From the NCBI GenBank assembly GCA_028023455.1, contig JAQFVV010006220.1:10869916-10933915 (forward strand): a stretch of DNA of 64,000 nucleotides. The letters are read 5' to 3'. The notes under the pieces were generated by a model. The model was given only the letters and a program-made list of their open reading frames with translations. It was not told the origin of the DNA and did not search any database. A program made the translations under genes and the position numbers. Position 1 is the stretch's first letter; each line of letters begins with the position of its first letter. The stretch is from Epiperipatus broadwayi. Lineage: Eukaryota; Onychophora; Udeonychophora; Euonychophora; Peripatidae. Of this stretch, positions 1 through 12,200 are shown piece after piece.

Positions 1-99
1 AGTAAACTACTATTTTCTAATGTATTATTCCTATATGGATTTCCATTTCTTGGCCATCTTTTGTGATAATTATTTTATTGTGATGGAGGAGGTCTTCTT

Positions 100-690
100 G
101 ACTCCTGAATAGCAGATGTAGTAAATTTATGATTTTCTAAATTTTCTTATTCTCTCAGTAGAGTTCTTAGCTATGTTTTCAATGTGAGTTGTATTCAATA
201 AGTCTGATGCCTCTTCAATAGTGACACAATTTCTCCTGATCATTACCTGTTGAATATTTGAAGGCATATTGTGCTACACCATTCACATTACTTATCCTCT
301 GATAATGGGGATGTTGTAAGGGTTTTGAATCTAGCCACCTCTCAATGAAAGAATTGTGTACATGTTTCTTCTGCTCCTAATATATATGTCTTATGAGTTA
401 CCTTATATAACATTCCATCTTGTCTTTGTTCATTCCAAAATACATATTGCCAAACAGTAACTCCATAAGTCTATAAAGAATTCCATCAATCCTTAGCAAT
501 TCCATATAAATTATTTGAGGCAATTGTTATTTTTTTCTCTTTCTATACCTGAATATAAGAGAAATACTTCATTTAAACCTGCTAAATGTTCCAATGGGTC
601 TTCACCCACATTATTTCTAAAGGCTTTTACTTGGATAAATTTAGATAAATTAAAATTTCTTAGATGCTTCATCATACTTTAACTATTACC
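100..690 (-). pseudogene. Gag-like relic of an LTR retrotransposon
   Basis: Read on the minus strand this stretch translates, with stops and frame changes, into a Gag-capsid-like series. It starts near 675 with MMKHLRNFNLSKF, continues through FRNNVGEDPLEHLAGLNEVF and a GIAKDWWN-like segment (a stop just before the W), then TCTQFFH and VARFKTLTTSPLSEDK. It finishes with NIQQVMIRRNCVTIEEASDL near 180-240. The order (a GEDPxEHL segment, an aromatic AKDWW-like block, an xLTxSPLSEDK helix, then IRRNCxTIEEA) resembles capsid Gag of Ty3/Gypsy- or BEL-type elements as I know that family. At least four in-frame stops are present, and I see no pol, LTR or primer-binding site nearby, so it is an isolated dead fragment. 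The assignment rests on pattern recognition; exact limits and clade are uncertain. Confidence 0.42.
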
Positions 691-1143
691 TCCACCTTTT
701 GCTTCCAATACTTTATTTATTATATCTCACTATAGATTCTCTTTTGTCATGGGTTTTGTAATTAATTAACTTTACATTCTTATCTTTATTATGTAAGTCT
801 ATTTCACTTTTCTGCTTCTGGTCATGTTTTTATTGTATAATTTTTTTTTATATATAAATATAAATAAATGCATAAGCAAATTACTTATTGTCTTAAAAAT
901 AGATTACATCATAGTATAAGTTCAGCCCATTCCATTCTTATTAATATACATGGATACATAATGATCCTATAATGTGAGAAGTTAGATTGATGGAATAACT
1001 ACAATATCAAATCCAGTAAGGGCTTTGAGTGTTCCATCATCAGTTTTTCAGTGAAATGGATGGTTGAATTGTTGGAAGAGTAAGAATATTGAAGCATGTC
1101 CATTCAAGTAATTGTTATCTTAATATAAGCCCAGCACTGATCA

Positions 1144-1162
1144 TATATATATATGTGTGTGT
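1144..1162. repeat. (TA)n/(TG)n microsatellite
   Basis: A short run of TA dinucleotides passes directly into TG dinucleotides. Simple repeat; no associated gene seen. Confidence 0.8.
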
Positions 1163-1332
1163 GAAAGATTATGATCTGGTCCAACTGATGAATGCGCATT
1201 CTGCATGAAATACATACATTAGTCATCATCTAACCTTTTTTACATTATGTGATCATGTATATCAGTTGCTTGAGCTGATATGGATGATGAATATAAACTG
1301 AAAAATCCTAAGTTTAAATTTCTCTACTTACA

Positions 1333-1357
1333 TTATATATATATATATATATATATG
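1333..1357. repeat. (AT)n microsatellite
   Basis: Uninterrupted AT dinucleotide run of about 12 units in AT-rich sequence. Confidence 0.85.
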
Positions 1358-2603
1358 CAGTAACCTTATATTTTGGTACAAAAAAGTGATTTAAAATTTC
1401 TCTATCTTCTTCTAGATGACTTAATTACTATGGTTAGCACTTTGTATATACTTGATACTTGTATTCTAGTTGACTTGATGATATTATGTAATTTCCATTT
1501 TTATTTTGCTTACTATTTTTTTCCTGTATTGCTTTTGCCTCTTTCCAATCACTGAGTTGGATAAGGTGTTTAACCTGCAAAACCAATGACATATATCAAA
1601 TTTAGTAAGATATAAGTAATAATAATAATCATTATTTGTTTTCCCTTTAACTAATCCTAAAGATTAACTTTAGTTTAATTAAGATGATTTATTTAATTAT
1701 CTTGAATTAGTTTGATAGAATACAATAAATGCATTTTTTCTTTCATTTTTAACAGAAATATATAAATGAAGAGAAATGTAATTGTATAAAAGAGAAAGAG
1801 AATGTTCAGAATTTTTTTTATTATTAACTGGGATAGAGATGACATGTATGTAACAAAAAAGATAAAAGAATTTTCTACTGTTAAATGTGTAACAAATATG
1901 AAAGCTATTCTTTAAAATTAAGGACAAAGAAAGAAATTAAATTAAAATTCTCTTATATAATTCCAAATTTGGGATGCTACTATGGGCTAATAAAATGAGT
2001 AGCTAAATGTAAGCCAGTCTGTTTGAGCCTGCTAGCTGAGATTTTAACTGCTGATTATCTTCCAAAATGCCTATAACTGAAATGTATTGATATTATCAAC
2101 TGTGCCAATGGGAATAACAATCTTTAAAGGTCAGTCAACCTGAAAATATTCTTTATTGTTTACAGACTCTATTAATGCTGGATATAATGTTCTATAATTT
2201 GTAAATTACAGAGCAGAATGCTATTATAACTTTTTTTTCTATTTTGGGTACCAGTGTCAGAACAATGAACACTTAGTTATATTCCACTTTCGATTTATGT
2301 TAGAGATAATATTCTTTCTATGTGAGTTATCACCTTATTGTTAAAAAAATAATACAATTGTTGAAAAAAAAAAACTAACCAGACAGTTATTTTATCACTA
2401 TCATGGCAATCATGGGATAATTATATTCTTGGACAATCATTCCACTTTCAAAAAATATATTTTTCAATTATAGAGCAAGGTACATAATTGTGTATACAGA
2501 CAATAGTTAGAGCTGCTGTTAACAAGCATTGTCTGCAATGGGTTTACAGGAATACAGTTCAAATAGGATGGTTAGAAGGTATGTCATACCATCCCTGTCA
2601 TCA

Positions 2604-5600
2604 CAGCAATAGGGGGAGAATCTGTCCTGACAAGGTCAGAGGCATCGTCCATAGAATGAAATGGAATGTCTTGAAACATATTTTTAGTTGATCCCAGGTC
2701 TGACTCACCAACTGTTCTGGGCAAGTCCTCTTGTCAATCTCCCTAGCCTTCCATATGAGATTTATAAGGAGGTCCTCGAGACTATGGTCAATCCCACTTT
2801 CAAACAATAGTTTGCAATGTATAGACCAAATCCTGAAGTTGACAAATGAAGCCAGCCAAATTCTGGCAAAAAGCCCCTTTCAAAGGCCAGAGGAATCATT
2901 ACATAAGTCAGGTCAGGTGCAGACATTTTCCTCAGAATCATGCCTCAGAGACGAGACCACGAATCACAATGGAACAGAATGTGGTCCATGGTCTCTTCCT
3001 GCTTCCCGCACATTGGACATAAGGTATCGATGTTATAGCCTCTATGATGGAATAAAAAGGACTCTGTGGGAAGGGCCTTAAGGTTGACCTTGAACAGGAA
3101 GTCTACATACTTGGGCTCAAGTCTGAGGAATGTCCATTTGGCAAGTCTGGAGATAGAAATTGAGAGCAAGATGGGGGTACATGTTTTCTCCTCAAACATT
3201 AGTCGGTATGTATCCCAGTAAGTAAGTTTTGACTGGAATAGGGAGCTGGAGGTCTTGATCCATGATAGGACATCCATCACCTTTTGTTGGATCCAAACCT
3301 CCTCAATCTGGGTGGGGGTCTATCGGTAGGTTTGACCCTTTCTATGGGAACTGGGCACTCAATGTCAAAATGAGAATTCAATAGCCTAAACAGAATATTG
3401 TATGTCCTTTGAATTTGGAAGACTTTAATGGCATGTAAGGCCAGTCCATTCAGGGGTTTAGGCTTCTGTAAAATGTTTAAGCTGATGACGGGGTGCCCTT
3501 CCCCCAGCATAGTTTCCTACAAAGCATCTCGATCCTTTTAATGAAGGTGCTGGTGGGTGAAAAGCCGGCCAGGTAGTTTGTGATTTTGGGAAGTACTACT
3601 GAATTCAGCAAGGTGACCTTGCCCAAAAGGGAAAGGTAAATTTTTGATAGTGAGTTAACTGTTTTCTCAATTTTGGTGAATAGCTTCCTCTCCATGTCTC
3701 TCCTCTTGACTGAGGGGGGGAAGCGAGATCGAATCCCAGGAAGCTCTGGGTGGCTGCTTTGAATCTGCCTTGGATTTGCTTCCCCATGAGGATGGACCAC
3801 ATTGCTGATTTGTGTTTGTTGACCTCAAGACCAAATACATAAGAAAACTGGTCTAGGAGCTATTCAAGTCTTGCAAGCTCCCTGCCAGAGGAGAGAAACA
3901 CCACCACATCGTCCATATAGGTAATGTGGCATATGCACTTTCAAGCACAGAAATGGCTATCCCTAGGAGAGCAGCCTTGATGCTTAGAAGCAGGGGGTTC
4001 ACATAGGCTGTGGAGAAGGACACTCAGTGGCGAGCCCTGTGGGATGGAAATACAGGGCCTAAATCCTGGAGATAATCTGCCATCTAATGAGAGAAAAACC
4101 TCCCTATTTTTTAGGAGGTTCTCTATAATCTGAAGGTATGCCTTGGGCACTTTGAGCCTCTTCATTATACCAAGCAATATGTAAATTCTGATGCAGTCAA
4201 AAGCTCCAGCAAAGTCAAGCTGAACCACGACTGGCTGGAATTTTCTTCTCCTGTGAACATGGTCAATGATGAGGTGAAATCGGCTGACAGTGTCAGCAGT
4301 TGAGCAACCTTTCTTTGCGAATTGATAAGGAGAGAGGTATTCTATGATGTTCATTTTGGATGTCTTCTTTTATAAGGCCCTCAATAACCTTTATCATAAG
4401 TGGCACCATGGAAATAGGTTGAAGGTTCTCGAGAACCAGTGGACCCTCAGGGTTCTTGATGAGGGGAACCATAGTGATTGGACATATGTCCAAGGCTTCC
4501 TGACTGTCATTAGCTAGGAAATTTATAATGTTTACTATAATTGGTACCGTAAATGTGTGCAGATGGAATAAAAATAATTTTGGAATTCCATGCAGGCCAG
4601 GATGAACCTTGTCTGGGAGGGACCTTAGTCTCTGCAGAATTCGCCCTTCCGTAATCTTGTGAGGAGCAGCATCGACTGAGGCAAATTTTTTCTGGGCACT
4701 AGTTATCCCCAATGGCTGAAATTTTAGAAAATAAAACTCCCTGATTCTGGCCAACATGGAAGAGCCAGAGTAGCAGTTTCCTTGTACCTCAATCAATGTG
4801 GGGGCTTGGGATCTTTTGCCTGAGCCAAGGGCCTAGCAAAGGTACCCTCTGGTCTAGCAATGCTGATGTTGTAGGTATTGATGAGCCCTCTTAATTGCAA
4901 GGTACTTGGCAAGGAAAGACTGTGCTGATTTATATTTTGCTTTCAAGTGAATTATGTGCGGGATATTCTGTTCCTCAAGAGACAGGTTGTGCAGAACTCT
5001 GGCAATCCCATCCAGCTCAGCCAATAGTCAGATGGGACCCTTGGCTTTAAGGGTGCATTGATTTATTAGATAGCCTAGCATTTTAACAAAGGCCATCCAT
5101 GCCTCCACAGGAGGAAGAGACATGATCTCTAGATGGTGGAATGCAATATAGGCCTCAGAGACCAGTTGGGTCGTAATATTTGATCTAGTCAGCATTCTCA
5201 TAGTGTGGGGATAATTGATTGTTGGAATTATGGTTTGATACCTGAGTCGGATTTCCATTGCCAAATGGTCGGAGAAGGTATTGGGCCAGAGATGGGCTTC
5301 AATCGATCCCATCATCACAGGAGAAAAAAACCAGGTCTATTAGGGAACATGTATGCCTTGTATAAAATGAGAATGCCCCTTCAGGAAAAAGGCTTTCTCC
5401 ACTTATCATGGACAGATTAAGGAATTTTATGTACTTGTTACTGAAGGAAAGGTAGGATTGATTGAAATCACCTGTAATTAATGTGGGAAGCAGGCTTGTT
5501 CTGAGAGTTGCATTGATGGAGTGGATAACTTTGATTATGATGTCCGGGTTTTTGGGTAGGTATAGATTTATTAGATTGAAGGACCATCCATGAAATTGGA

Positions 5601-5889
5601 AGATCGCTATCAGGCAGTAAGAGTCTATGTATAACATTTTGAATAGGGCTATTGGTGACTTTTTATTAATTATGAGAGCCATGCCTCCTGATGCGGCAGA
5701 AGAAAATGAGAAGTGGAAGAAGCTGAATTCTTCAATTAGTTGAATCACACGATGGTCTGTCTAGAGATGTAACTTCATTTCTGATAAGCACAGAATATCT
5801 GGGGCCTGTCTATGGAATGAATGTGACAATGCATATGCCCTATCCTGTGAGTTCAGGCCCCTTACATTGACAGAGAGTATTTTGAGCAT
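2604..5889 (-). pseudogene. LINE copy 1 ORF2: AP endonuclease, reverse transcriptase, C-terminal zinc motif
   Basis: ORF2 makes the target nick and copies element RNA at the nick. The ATG at 5889 starts MLKILSVNVRGLNSQ, a standard endonuclease N-terminus, and LCLSEMK follows. An in-frame TAG lies just after, then the frame resumes to 5299 with INLYLP, LITGDFNQS and CSLIDLVF. A frameshift near 5310 leads to the SDHLAM motif. Reverse transcriptase blocks follow: DKVHPGLHGIPKL and VPLIKNPEGPL (4796-4293 frame), QFAKKGCSTADT, VVVQLDFAGAFDCI and SIPQGSPLS (4354-3941 frame), then TYMDDVVVFL with YMDD at 3908-3919. The thumb-like KVTLLNSVVLPKI and the zinc motif CPMCGKQEETMDHILFHC (around 3000) complete the order, and a tail with KAREIDKRTCPEQLV runs to about 2604. 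All catalytic motifs can be found, but they lie in different frames, so the copy is dead. Confidence 0.88.
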
Positions 5890-5891
5890 GG

Positions 5892-8264
5892 TTATTTGGT
5901 TGGTTGATCAAGTGGTTCCAATGGATCAGCGAGACTTGGGGACACAGGGGAAACCATTGGATTCTGTAAAGGATCACCAGGCACTGGTATAGTTTCTAAC
6001 TGTATTGAGTCACAGTCTGGACCAGGGCTGTCATCACAATCACTATTAGTAGATGAGGAGGGGAAAAAAACCTCAACCAAGAGGGTGAACTCATTGCATA
6101 CTTTCAGGGTGGAGAAATAGGTACCTCAGTCTCACTAATTGTTTTAGGGGGTCCCCCAGTAAAGGCCCAGCCATCAGTGGGGAGGAGCACCACACCTTTT
6201 TTTTGATGGAAAGTTGAGTTGCTACCTGGATTACAATAATCAAAAAGGCCCAGAGGGTTATCTACCATTAGGGATTCTGAATCCAATGATGACTGGTCAG
6301 AAGAGTCTAATGGTGTTTTTGGTTTTCTTCTCCTCTTCCTTTTCTTTAAGACTGCTGTAATGAATCCTTCCTCCTCTGGAGAGTTGGTCATCGGTAGTCG
6401 GGAATCTACCATTGATACATCTACAGGCAGGTTAGCAGATTGGCTCTCCATTGACTCTACAACCAAATTGCATGAAGAGCTCTCCCCAAAACCTCCTGCA
6501 GCATATATGGGGTCAGGAGAATGGTGAGTTCTGTAAGATTGACAGTAAGGAAGCCCAGGGGGCTGATCTTCAGACTTATCCTTGAGGGGTGGGGCCCAAG
6601 GATGGGCTGGACTGGTGATGTACTATATTTAGAGTGACATTGATGTGGTTCCTGGCTAATAAGTCCACATTGTATGCAGCTTCGATCTCTGCAGTCTTTC
6701 ATGAGGTGTCCCCTAACCCTGTAATGGAAGCAATGGGGGGAACACCCTGGAGGCTGATGGAAAGTGGAACATCAATGAACTCAATAAGCCCAGGTAAATT
6801 GACTGGAGAAATCCCTTTGTTCAATGCAATGTGAAAGTCTGCTATATTGGAAAGTGACTCGGCCCCACCATACTGGATTGTCCAATATTTAAATGCTATG
6901 ATGTTCCCAAAGGGGGATAAGGCTCTCTGGAGTTCAACCTTGCAGAAGTTTATGCCACAATTCCTGATATAGCCATCAATGGAGCTCGGCCTATCCGGAT
7001 CTATGGTTATCAGATATCGGCCAAATAGACTCTTATGGCCATTACGGAATGACTCCTTGGCCATAATGTTGTTGAACTGAATCACCACATACCTGTCATT
7101 AGGGTGAAACAATACCTTGTATCCCGAGCCCCAGATGCTATGCGTAGTGAATAATTCAAAAAGTGATTGAACAGGGAATTTAAATAGGTGGATGTTGTCA
7201 TCTGTGACAGCCAGAATCAGAGTCTTATCATCCTTATAAATGTTAGAAGATTTCTTAAGGAGAGGTGGAATTGATTGATTAAACTTGTCACTGATCAGTG
7301 TGTGTTTAGATAGATCACACTTGTAATTACTGGGGTTATCATAAGGAGTTATGTCTTCCCTTACTTCTTTGGGGGTTGTATAAGTTTTGCCCATTATTTG
7401 TAGAGCTCTGCCAAAGATTCCAGATGATTCACCAACTTAGGTGTTATCAACAGCAGGAAAGCCAGCAGATATAGATCAAGGTCCTGAGATACTTTGTGCA
7501 GCAATTTTGGTGTAGGATGCTGGGGTGGGCTTTGGCAAGCTTTCCTCTGGGTACTGACTGGGTCCTCCAAGGTTGGGTATTTTCTGTGGGCAAAGAGTTG
7601 GAAATTGATCAACACTATTATACTTCAATTGCTTGCCCTTATTTGATAAACTAGATGGAAGTGTGTAGGTTGAACTCCTCAAGAGAGATCCAACTGATGT
7701 AGGGGTGTTAGATAATATGGGAAGGTTAGGTGGTATGACATTATTTGAAAAAAGGTTAGGAAAAATTTTGTGTTCAGTTATTATATTGGGGCCAGGGTAA
7801 TATATGGCTGGAGGTGGGGCCACCCCATTGAATGAGTCTTTTTTTTGAAGCTGTGGCATGTGTATTGGCATTTCTATTGACTTCATTGTGATTTTTGAGT
7901 GATTCCTGAGAATTTTTTTTTTTTTGATGGCACCACCTCTGCATCGGTTTTTCCCTCATAACTTTCGTTCCCGATCTCAGAAAAATCTGGTTCTTTTTTT
8001 GTTATGTAGGGTATGTCGAAATACATATTGTTCCCAAAAGAAACTGAGTTTGAATCAATAGGAAATTGTATTTTTTTCCAACTGCAAAGTTTTGCCACAT
8101 TTCTCAACTTCCGGAATTGAGTGCTCGCTTTGAAAAAGCAGATTTTCAGCGGATTTATTTATGTAACTGACCTTGGAAGTTAGCGATTTTGGTGAGGCTG
8201 GTATTGTTTTGCAGGGAGGATGAGATCTTCCAAACAAGGGTGGTTTGGACCTCCAGGCCCACAT
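5892..8264 (-). pseudogene. LINE copy 1 ORF1 (RRM-like region and zinc knuckles), frameshifted
   Basis: The ORF1 (Gag-like, RNA-binding) protein of the LINE is split over several frames. The best start is the ATG at 8264 (MWAWRSKPPLFGRSH). The frames at 8107-7883 and 7886-7476 give a Pro/Ser-rich N-terminal region with little predicted structure. The frame at 7394-6699 contains FHPNDRYVVIQFNN and ALSPFGNIIAFKYW, an RRM-like fold similar to the region preceding zinc knuckles in many LINE ORF1 proteins. A frameshift near 6700-6720 moves the reading to 6702-6457, giving CFHYRVRGHLMKDC (a CCHC knuckle whose second Cys is Tyr) and CIQCGLISQEPHQC. The remainder (6466-6104, 6080-5892) is acidic and Ser/Pro-rich with a basic KKRKRRRK patch. 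Several frame changes show it is no longer functional. Copy 2 has the same central domain, which supports the call. Confidence 0.75.
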
Positions 8265-8506
8265 GGAAGGTAATGAACTATTTTAAGTTTGGAGTAATAA
8301 TGAAATTGAAGTAAGAAGGTTTATTAACTTTTGAGTTGATACTCTAAGTATAAATAATGAAAGTGGTTAATGTGGAGGGATGTTCTATATTTGTGTGACA
8401 GTGTATTAAAAAAAAGAAAAAGGATCAATCTCAAACATTCATATGGAGATTATTTAGATCAAATTGATATATTTTCACCTGTTACAGCATTATACATATC
8501 CTATTT

Positions 8507-8611
8507 TTTTTTTATAAATATCCCACATATACAGAGAGCCTATGTGTAAAACAATTATATTTTTTTATAAATATCCCACATATACAGAGAGCCTATGTGT
8601 GAAACAATTAT
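8507..8611. repeat. Tandem duplication, 53-bp unit
   Basis: A unit containing TATCCCACATATACAGAGAG occurs twice with a period of 53 bp (tccc at 8521 and 8574). The copies differ by one base (TGTGTAAAAC versus TGTGTGAAAC). Local duplication; no coding content. Confidence 0.9.
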
Positions 8612-8663
8612 TTTCTAAATGTTCATGCTGGGTGAAAATGAAAAGGAATACAGTCAAACTCAT

Positions 8664-9283
8664 CAAATTTCTATATGTTGTAATTTAAAAACTATTTAAT
8701 TTATATGTTGTACATTAAGTTTTAAAAAAATGTGTTATTGGCATCATTGGTAAGTATTTTAATATGTTTGAAATATTATATATTTAAATTTAGAATAATT
8801 ATTTGAATGAGTATGTATTTTATTTTGGTTTCTATTGTTATATTATCTTATACGTATATGAAGTCTCATCATATACATTATATTGTGCCTAAAATAATTT
8901 TTTGTCAATGTAAATTAGTTGAATTGAACATATGATATAGGGATTGAAGAGAATCAATTATTAGGGAACAGTGCAAATTTCTATATGTTGTAATTTAAAA
9001 ACTATTTAATTTATATGTTGTACATTAAGTTTTAAAAAAATGTGTTATTGGCATCATTGGTAAGTATTTTAATATGTTTGAAATATTATATATTTAAATT
9101 TAGAATAATTATTTGAATGAGTATGTATTTTATTTTGGTTTCTATTGTTATATTATCTTATACGTATATGAAGTCTCATCATATACATTATATTGTGCCT
9201 AAAATAATTTTTTATCAATGTAAATTAGTTGAATTGAAGATATGATATAGGGATTGAAGAGAATCAATTATTAGGGAACAGTG
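8664..9283. repeat. Tandem duplication, 310-bp unit, two copies
   Basis: Bases 8664-8973 are repeated as 8974-9283. By eye I find only two substitutions: TTTGTCAATG versus TTTATCAATG, and GAACATATG versus GAAGATATG. The junction is exact and the flanks differ, so this is a recent tandem duplication rather than two transposon copies. No ORF or terminal repeat structure is seen in the unit. Confidence 0.95.
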
Positions 9284-12200
9284 CTTGCGTAAAGATTTAA
9301 TGATTATTTAATAAATCTACAATGTGCACCAACACCATATGGCTCAATCTTGTATGTGTTTTCAGGGTTTTGAGTCTGTGTTTATATTATATTTAATATG
9401 CATCATTATCCCAGCCATGTTCTAGGCAGTGTCTGTCATTACCTCAGTTATTTCCCATCCTAAAGTACTTATTTCATTTTACATTTTAATTCATGCTCAT
9501 AAGACCTGACAAGTCTCTTAATTTAGCAGTTTTATAGGTGAGGATAATTTTATGTCTTTTACTTGGGAAGTGAATATCTGCATTATTCTGTGCTGGTGAT
9601 TAAATCCACAGAATGATATCTTGCCATCTTATTATATTCTTTATATTCGTACCTGTGCTGGTGGTTAATCCATGGAACATTCTATAATAGTACTTGTTGC
9701 TCTGATGATGGTTTGAAAACCCACAGGGCATTTACTACTTTGTTATTCTTTTGTGTTGATGAATACATCTGCAGGAATACTATTGCTATTTGTTGTATTA
9801 ATGTGCTTGGGCAGAGTCTCCCTACATTATGATGTCAATGTTGTTTCCCTCATTTTAGATTGATCCTGCATGTTCAGTTACCAGCTATTAAAAGGATATT
9901 TGATAAATGATTTTTATAATTTATTACATATCAATTTGTATGATCTTTCAAGCTGAGTTGAGATTCAAATTTTCTCTTTGATAAATTATCTCCCCATAGC
10001 CATCTTTTGCATGTTTATCAATACCAGTTATTACTATTATTAATATAAATCTGGGGTATAGGTGCATGAGTTCTGGTATTGACATATTGTAATATTATGG
10101 ACTAGGTATTCAAACCCATCGTCTCCCTTATACAGACTGAAATCAAATCCATTTATGAAAAAACCTTATATTGTGTTTGTTTTGGAATTTATGTACATTA
10201 TCCATGTATAAAAACAAGTACTTCAGCTTTGTTTTGTTAATTTTAGAATGTAACACAGAATTTGTTACTTTTAATGGTATTTAAATTAATAAATAAATTT
10301 CTTAGCCAACATTATGATTGAACATATTTTCTAATATTATAACTGATGCTTTACCTATTACAATAAGAGTCTCATTACTTTTGATTAAAGTTGACATTTA
10401 AATTAATGATGAAAGAATCTAAAGTTCATGTTGCTTACCTTTTATTGCAAAGCAAATACCTTAGATAACATTGCTGTATTAAAATCCTGAGTGTATCTGA
10501 ACTGCATCCAATTATGCGACAATGCTGATTATAATTATTACTATCTTGTTAAATGGCCTATATTCACTATGTGATAGTTGATATTGATGTAATGGGTCAT
10601 ATATTTAATACTGAAAAAGTAATCTTTAATAGTTTATAGATCATACCATCTTATTCATGGTCAACCATAAAGTCCCATATAAATAAAATCTCAGTTAAGG
10701 TTTTGAAATGTAGTTTTAAGATACATTAATTAGCAAAAATAGTTATTAAATGAGTAGTCACATAATTATTTTGGAGTAATTTAATACACCTTCATCGTAA
10801 AAGTCTTGTGTTATATCATTAATTTTGCCTATTACAATCCCGGTGGACCTTATGGTTATAATATATTAGTTTAAACAAAAAGATTCTTCTCCAATCATTT
10901 AATATCATCTATTGTAATCTTAAGCAATCAGTATTATACATTAGATGGGTGTCAGATTGAATCCAAATCTTCAAGTATTTGCCTTTATTAATGAGAACTT
11001 GGTGATTTGGATTGAAACCACTGCAGTTATGTATTTACAACTATTTTAGGAATGATTTCACATGATATAAGAAAATCCCCGAATAAAGCTAGCACAATAT
11101 TCCTCCTGCATCTTCAATCTTTGATTTCAATCCATGTCACAAACATCAAAATTTATGGCTAATAATGAACCATATTATATGTGTTGTTAAGATACTTTCT
11201 GAAAACGTATATAATACAGATCTCGTAGATAGATGTGTATGCATGCTACATATGTACAATTAACAAAATATTAAAATAAAGAAAAAAACTTTTTTTTTAC
11301 TAATTTCTTTTTTTTATATATATTTTATTTGCTTTTTTTTTTAATGGAAAATATCTAATATCGTAGTTAGAGAAATGCAGATGGATAGAAAATAATGTAT
11401 TTGTCGTTTATAATCAAAAGCAAAATATTCATGCGCCGATTTTATTTACTGATACCCGTCAGAATATAAGTTAATTCATGATTCATTATATAAGTTATTA
11501 ATGTTTTCAGAAAATAATGGGCGCAAACCGTTATTCTGAAATTATTGCTGCAAGTCACTATTTATCTTCAATAATGTGTTCAAAAGCAACTTTAAAGTTA
11601 AATTTAAATTTTACATACAGAATCTGCAATCAACATGATTACAAAATAAATCACTTCACAAGTAATTAGTAATTTGCTGATATTTGTGATTAAATTCTTA
11701 ATAGCTCTAAAATAGTCATTGCCAAGGAAAAAAATGGCAATTGATTTAGTTTTACTGATACTTATGCATAACAATGCATGGAACCCATGTCGAATTTAGG
11801 TATAAGCTAAATAAACTGCAGTTTAAGACTTCACAATTTGCAGGGGTCTCGAAAAATTCCTATTTTTTTCACAAATGCAATTTTCTTTTAATATATTTAA
11901 ACATGCGCCCCCCCCCCCACCAATAAATTTTCTAATTTTTAAATATTATTTTGGGTATATTATCTAAGAAAATTTTTCTGCACTTAGCATCATGAGTATA
12001 GCAAGTGACATGTTATGCAGCATATCTTTTGATGATATAATCAATGATTTTGCATTTGAGAAATCAAGAAAAAGAATGTTTTAAGTTGAAACATAGAGCC
12101 TTTTAGATGATTATATAATATAATTTCTGTGATTTTGCAAATACGTTCTTTATTATTTCCTTTAATAAAAATTAACAGCAATATATTTTCATTATCCATA

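Larger units (their letters stand above)
691..2469. other. AT-rich stretch without recognisable gene
   Basis: Apart from the two dinucleotide repeats I see only AT-rich, low-complexity sequence. The small open frames at 1373-1555 (+) and 1697-1927 (-) are Leu/Phe/Tyr/Ile-rich translations of A/T-rich DNA and show no motif. Confidence 0.6.
2470..8280 (-). mobile_element. Non-LTR retrotransposon (LINE), near full length, copy 1
   Basis: A minus-strand LINE of about 5.8 kb. Reading from 8264 downward it shows ORF1 (about 8264-5892) followed by ORF2 (5889 to about 2604). ORF2 carries an apurinic-type endonuclease, a reverse transcriptase with YMDD, and a C-terminal CX2CX8HX4C zinc motif; no RNase H domain is visible. 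The element is clearly GC-richer than both flanks, which helps place its ends, though I could not find a target-site duplication or a terminal poly(A). Frameshifts and stops in both ORFs make it non-autonomous. The clade is unresolved: the C-terminal zinc motif and lack of RNase H suit CR1/L2/Jockey-like groups. A related, more decayed copy lies at 38.8-43.2 kb in the same orientation. Confidence 0.85.

Noticed and set aside
1172-1220. Hammerhead-ribozyme-like core (CTGATGA ... ATGC/GCAT stem ... GAAA ... GTC), of interest because Penelope elements can carry hammerheads
   Set aside because: Stem I does not pair around the expected cleavage site and stem III has mismatches; no PLE sequence is attached. 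Probably chance.
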